Of a stretch of DNA of 28,309 nucleotides, positions 24,146-28,309 are shown piece after piece. A program made the position numbers and the translations under genes. Origin of the DNA: Ichthyosporea sp. XGB-2017a. Its lineage: Eukaryota; Opisthokonta; Ichthyosporea. The stretch lies in contig PDIM01010353.1 in NCBI GenBank assembly GCA_002811675.1, forward strand, positions 67,087 through 95,395, read 5' to 3'. The notes under the pieces were generated by a model, which saw only the letters and a list, made by a program, of their open reading frames with translations, searched no databases and was not told where the DNA came from. Each line of letters begins with the position of its first letter. Position 1 is the first letter of the stretch.

Positions 24146-26857
24146 ATGGACGAGGAGAAAAAGCGACGTCTGGAGGCATGGAAGAAGCAGAAGCTACAGC
24201 AACAAAGCAAGGCAGCGCCCACTGGGAGCTCTGCTCCTGCAGCGCGGGTTGAAGAAAGTTCTGGGAATAACAGCGCTGCTATGGAAGAGCGAAGAAAGCG
24301 ATTGGAGTCGTGGAAGCTTAAGAAGCAGGAAGAGAAAGCCAAAGCTGCGCCCGAGAAGCCTAAGGTAACTGGGGGATTCAAATTTGTTGGTAATCTAGCG
24401 GCTTCAAAGAATCTGAAAGCACCTGCGTTCAACCTTGGAAGCGATGATAGCGATTCGGATGGACAAAGTACATCTGCGGGCAAGAGGTTTGGTAATGGTC
24501 GGCTGCATCGGGTTCCGAAAGCATTTTCAGCTTTTGAAGAAAAAGAGGAAGAAGGAGAGCGAAAGAAGATGAAGAAATCAGAGAGTAGTCCTAGAAAGAG
24601 AAAACTGTCGAATCAGGACCCGGAATACGATCCGCTTGACGCTTTTATGGTGGGTATTAAAAACACGACAGTAAAAGAAGAAAAATTGTCAAGGGGGGAG
24701 CTGTTTCATAATGACGCCGATGCGTTAGAATACTCAGAAGAAGAAGAAGAAGATGATGTATCATCCCACATGGAAAAGTTAAAGAAAAAGAGTAGACACA
24801 CTCAGATCATTGTGGATCATTCCAAAATAGAATATGAGGCCTTTCGCAAAAAATTTTATATTGAAGTACCCGAACTTGCTAAGATGACCAAAGCAGAGGT
24901 AGCCCAGTATCGGATGAGCTTGGATGGGATGAAAGTGAGAGGAAAGGATGCACCGAAACCGGTGAAGAATTGGGCACAATGTGGCTTGTCCAACAAAGTG
25001 TTGGACATCCTTAAGGCGTTAAAGTACTCCAGCCCTATGCCAATTCAAGCACAGGCGCTACCGACAATCATGTCTGGGCGTGATATGATTGGGATTGCTG
25101 CTACAGGGAGTGGGAAAACGATTGCTTTCCTGTTGCCAATGTTTCGTCACATTTTGGACCAAAGGGCTTTAGATGTTGGGGAGGGGGCTATTGCATTAAT
25201 AATGACACCAACAAGGGAGTTAGCTGTTCAAATTTTTACAGAATGTAGAAAGTTTGCTAAGCATTTGGGTATTAAAGGTGTTTGTGTGTATGGAGGAACG
25301 GCAGTTAGTGAGCAAATTGCCGATCTTAAGCGCGGTGCTGAGATTATTGTATGCACCCCGGGCAGAATGATTGATATGCTGGCTGTAAATTCCGGTAAAG
25401 TAACGAACTTGCGTAGAGTGACATATTTGGTTTTGGATGAGGCAGATCGAATGTTTGATATGGGGTTCGAACCTCAGGTTAAATCTATTGTTAATAATAC
25501 AAGGCCAGATAGACAGACGGTGCTGTTCTCTGCGACATTCCCATCGCAAATGCAAAAATTGGCTATGTCAATTTTAACAAGCCCAGTTGAGGTCATTTGC
25601 GGTGGTCGAAGTAGAGTTTCGGATGACGTTAGTCAAAATGTTGTCGTTCTGCCGGAGACTGAAAAGTTTTTAAAATTGCTAGAACTATTGGGTATTTGGT
25701 ATGAGAAAGGAAGCGTTCTTGTTTTTGTTGAAAGGCAAGAAAAAGCGGACTCTGTCTTGAAAGACTTGATGAGGGCTGGATACCCTTGTTTAACGTTGCA
25801 TGGTGGAATGGACCAGAATGATCGAGATAGTACTATAGTCGACTTCAAAAACGGCGTAACGAAAATTTTAATTGCGACTTCGGTTGCTGCAAGGGGACTG
25901 GATGTTCGTGGTTTGAACCTGGTTGTGAATTATGATGTTCCCAACCACTATGAAGACTATGTTCATCGAGTGGGAAGAACAGGGAGGGCAGGGAATAAGG
26001 GAACATCGTTTACGTTTATTACAGAAGACGAAGGAAAATACGCCGAGGAACTTGCTAAAGCTTTTGAAAATTCTGGAATACCGACCCCAGAAAATGTAAA
26101 GCGCCTCATTAAAGTCTTTAAAGAAGAGAATAAGGATTCTGATGTAAAACTAAGTAGCGGTTTCGGAGGTAAAGGATTTAAATTTGATGATTCTGAAAGG
26201 GCGAGGGTTGAAGAAATGCGAAATATCCAAAAAGCTTCTTTGGGCCTCAACGATTCGGACGAAGAAAATGGAGACTTTGACGACACGTCTGATTTGGATG
26301 ACGAAATCGAAAAGAAACTTGCGGGAGATGTTAAAAAGCGAGATATCGAAAAGGTGGAAGAGCCAGCTGTGGCAACCGCATCATCAACCTCCACAACAAC
26401 GGAAAGCAGCGCTTTAGCCAAAGCGCAGGCGATCGCATCTTCTTTGGCAACGGCGCGCCTAACGGCATCTCAAATGGCTAATAATCTTAGTAAGAAAGGA
26501 AACCCGACAAGTGCTGAAAATGCTGACGAAGAGTCAGCGGAAGCTGAGAAACATCACTATGAAGCAGAACTTGAAATCAACGACTTTCCCAAAATGTCGA
26601 GATTTAAAGTTACGAACAAAGAAGCTGTTCAACAAATTCAAGAATTTTCTGGGGCGGCAATGACCGTGAGAGGAACCTTTTATGAGCCTGGAAAGAACCC
26701 GAAACCAGGCGAGGAAAGAAAGCTGTACATATACATTGAAGCAAATACAGAGCAAAAGGTAATGCTTTGTAAGAATGAAATCAAACGAATTATCAAGGAA
26801 CAGATCATCAAAGATGTTCAGAAGCAGAAGTCCTCTGGACGCTATAAAGTTATGTAA
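24146..26857 (+). CDS. PRP5: PRP5/DDX46 DEAD-box spliceosomal ATPase
   Basis: A 903-residue protein. The N-terminal third is charged, with two copies of an EEK/RRLEAWK-type motif near residues 2-15 and 44-60 and acidic patches. The helicase core follows with Q-motif region PMPIQAQALP, motif I TGSGKT (about 320-325), PTRELA, TPGRMIDMLA, DEAD (about 430-433) in LDEADRMFDMGFEPQ, SAT (about 461), and HRVGRTGR (about 607). The C-terminal region has the DDX46 KH-like block with ELEINDFPKMSRFKVTNKEA and ERKLYIYIEA. Prp5 uses ATP to let U2 snRNP pair with the branch point and proofreads that pairing. ATG 24146 begins MDEEKKRRLEAW and has a CC-ATG-G context; the frame upstream has only TTG. Confidence 0.95.
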   Translation: MDEEKKRRLEAWKKQKLQQQSKAAPTGSSAPAARVEESSGNNSAAMEERRKRLESWKLKKQEEKAKAAPEKPKVTGGFKFVGNLAASKNLKAPAFNLGSDDSDSDGQSTSAGKRFGNGRLHRVPKAFSAFEEKEEEGERKKMKKSESSPRKRKLSNQDPEYDPLDAFMVGIKNTTVKEEKLSRGELFHNDADALEYSEEEEEDDVSSHMEKLKKKSRHTQIIVDHSKIEYEAFRKKFYIEVPELAKMTKAEVAQYRMSLDGMKVRGKDAPKPVKNWAQCGLSNKVLDILKALKYSSPMPIQAQALPTIMSGRDMIGIAATGSGKTIAFLLPMFRHILDQRALDVGEGAIALIMTPTRELAVQIFTECRKFAKHLGIKGVCVYGGTAVSEQIADLKRGAEIIVCTPGRMIDMLAVNSGKVTNLRRVTYLVLDEADRMFDMGFEPQVKSIVNNTRPDRQTVLFSATFPSQMQKLAMSILTSPVEVICGGRSRVSDDVSQNVVVLPETEKFLKLLELLGIWYEKGSVLVFVERQEKADSVLKDLMRAGYPCLTLHGGMDQNDRDSTIVDFKNGVTKILIATSVAARGLDVRGLNLVVNYDVPNHYEDYVHRVGRTGRAGNKGTSFTFITEDEGKYAEELAKAFENSGIPTPENVKRLIKVFKEENKDSDVKLSSGFGGKGFKFDDSERARVEEMRNIQKASLGLNDSDEENGDFDDTSDLDDEIEKKLAGDVKKRDIEKVEEPAVATASSTSTTTESSALAKAQAIASSLATARLTASQMANNLSKKGNPTSAENADEESAEAEKHHYEAELEINDFPKMSRFKVTNKEAVQQIQEFSGAAMTVRGTFYEPGKNPKPGEERKLYIYIEANTEQKVMLCKNEIKRIIKEQIIKDVQKQKSSGRYKVM

Positions 26858-26865
26858 CTTTTAAT

Positions 26866-26871
26866 AATAAA
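26866..26871 (+). terminator. AATAAA polyadenylation signal for PRP5
   Basis: AATAAA lies 8 bases past the PRP5 stop, in the 123-base gap to the convergent CENP-H stop. Confidence 0.4.
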
Positions 26872-26918
26872 GATTTAGACGGTGCAGTACGCTTTGCATC
26901 ATGGCAGGTGAATTATGG

Positions 26919-26924
26919 TTTATT
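26919..26924 (-). terminator. AATAAA polyadenylation signal for CENP-H
   Basis: TTTATT on the plus strand, 57 bases past the CENP-H stop on the minus strand. Confidence 0.35.
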
Positions 26925-26980
26925 TTGCGAGTGGTTGAAGCCTGTGGTGTGTGTGGTCTTTTCAGTGTTAGTTGCAGCGC

Positions 26981-28135
26981 TCATGTTTCAATCTTTCCTA
27001 GGTCGAGCATAATTTTTTTCAACTCTTTGTCTTCGTACCAGTTGACACCACTTTCGAGGATTAGATTCTGTTTCTTACAGTGAAAATGGTAAGTTTTGAT
27101 TCTAACTTTGAAAAATTGGAAATGCACTAAGATATACTAACCGTAAAAACGTTTTTTAAAATCTTATTCTTTGAGCTATGCATGTTGGCGATTTTCTGGT
27201 TTCTGTAATACGGAAGAAAAACAGCATTACCAATTAGTTCAATGTCTTCTTGTTTCTAAATAATCTTGAAACTTACCTCAAGCTATCTTCTGTGTTATTA
27301 GAAGAGCTCATACTTTCTGCTCTTGCCTCCGCTGACAATTTCGATGTTTCAATATCAAACATTAAGTTACGGTTTTCCGTTTTCAAGGCTTGTTTGTCGA
27401 GTAAATAAAAAGCGTACGTAATTATAAAAATAATCAGGTTATGGCAACTATACAAGATGCAAAAAAAATATATCTTCAAACATACCCACTGAGCTCTTCT
27501 TTACACTACTGATCTCCGCTTTAATTGCGTTTAGCGCTTCCAATTCCTTGAGAAAGGTTACAGCCAACATGTCTCTGTGGCGTATGTGTTCTTTAAGCAA
27601 ATCATTCCCATCTTCAAATAACTCCCGGGTCAAAGCATCATTTAGTCGCAATCGTTTGAGAAGCAACGTATTTAAAGAGCTGGCTGATGACTTTTGAAAA
27701 AGCTCAGTTTGCAAATGAACGATGCTCTCATTCAGAAATACCTCCATATCTTCTTCCTCTTCCATATCTCTATTGCTGGACTTTTGAAAATCGATATCGG
27801 CTTTTACTACAAAAAAATATGTTTCGTCAACCCGCAAAGCTTCATATTAATAACAGAACAATAAGCACTAGACTTTGTTTAACTTTGATTCTATACTCAC
27901 AGGCTTCCATGCCAATCTCTGCAGCTCTAACTTGATTATTCAACCAAATCTTATGCTTATTCAGCTCTAGCAATTCCCTCTGTGTAGGTGGCAAGTTCCC
28001 CAGTAAGAAATCAGGCACTGGCTGAACATTCTCATCCTTTAAAGACAATGCCCCAAAGCGGCAGTTCATTGTCAAATCAAAAATATCCCTGGACAAGGAT
28101 TGAATGCGATATAATACTTCTCCCGAGCTATCCAT
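26981..28135 (-). CDS. CENPH: CENP-H, inner-kinetochore (CCAN) subunit (five exons)
   Basis: Joined exons 28135-27901, 27806-27486, 27388-27277, 27202-27142 and 27067-26981 give 271 residues, close to human CENP-H (about 247). Introns are 94, 97, 74 and 74 nt with donors GTGAGT, GTATGT, GTAAGT and GTTAGT and acceptors GTAG, AAG, ACAG and ACAG; all phases agree (1, 1, 2, 0). The body is predicted coiled coil (for example ELEALNAIKAEISS, LKTENRNLMFDIETSKLS). The C-terminus across the last junction reads LKNVFTNLILESGVNWYEDKEL, the CENP-H signature, where human has VFQNLILGSKVNWAEDP. CENP-H pairs with CENP-K in the CENP-H/I/K/M complex that links centromeric chromatin to the outer kinetochore. 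ATG 28135 is the first in frame. The AAG acceptor of intron 2 is the least certain junction. Confidence 0.85.
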
Positions 28136-28309
28136 TGCGATTGTATAAAATAGGTGCTGATAGATTAGGCATAAAATCTCCTTGACTTTCTTCCTCCTCA
28201 CATAAGCTCTCTGATCTTAATCCCACTTTTTTTTTTTAAAAAAAAAACATACAACAATCCCAATTCCCAACGCTTCTGTCTTTTTTTCTTTTTGTGGCTG
28301 CTGTGTGAA
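28136..28309. other. Upstream region of CENP-H to window end
   Basis: AT-rich sequence with an A/T homopolymer junction at about 28228-28248. It presumably holds the CENP-H promoter. No gene is seen in the 174 bases. Confidence 0.45.

Noticed and set aside
27273-27479. Short membrane peptide on the minus strand
   Set aside because: The hydrophobic part is translated CENP-H intron 2; only its 3' part (27388-27277) is coding, as exon 3.

Overview
The window looks like nuclear DNA from a flagellate (zoosporic), early-diverging fungus or a close relative. Fungal-type signs are a CWC2-type splicing factor (CCCH finger plus RRM ending in VRWANVDPNP), an alpha-arrestin, a Rud3/GMAP-210-like golgin, and small introns of 74-109 nt with GTATGT/GTAAGT donors and CTRAY-like branch sites. 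The flagellate sign is a clear CCDC61/VFL3 basal-body protein, a family lost from non-flagellated fungi. A GABA-B-like class C receptor fits the same placement. Genes are mostly intronless and densely packed, and gaps are rich in long A/T homopolymers. The placement is an inference from gene content; no rRNA or other marker is present.

Layout, left to right: an A/T homopolymer block; SLC35F5-like transporter (+); alpha-arrestin with tyrosine-rich tail repeats (+); CCDC61 (-); EFR3, two exons (-); CWC2 with an extra WW domain (-); golgin with a GRIP/GRAB-like C-terminus (+); AlkB-like dioxygenase (-); a 1.6 kb gap; secreted, probably GPI-anchored orphan protein (+); mitochondrial BolA3-type protein, three exons (-); short DUF962 protein (-); a 1.8 kb gap with microsatellites and palindromes; a 1175-residue class C GPCR with a 5'-nucleotidase-like ectodomain (+); PRP5/DDX46 helicase (+); and CENP-H, five exons (-). 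The gene set is mixed housekeeping, with no operon-like logic: membrane traffic and PI4P signalling (arrestin, EFR3, golgin), splicing (CWC2, PRP5), kinetochore (CENP-H), basal body (CCDC61) and Fe-S maturation (BolA3).

The most unusual object is the receptor at 20396-23923. Its ectodomain is a two-domain 5'-nucleotidase fold in which every recognisable metal-ligand position is replaced, joined through a cysteine-rich module to a GABA-B-like seven-helix domain. It looks like a pseudoenzyme used as a sensor in place of the usual Venus-flytrap. Other points of note are three spliced genes rebuilt here by joining exons (EFR3, BolA3, CENP-H), two introns that appear to use AAG acceptors, a WW domain on CWC2, and a possible lipid-anchor start on EFR3.
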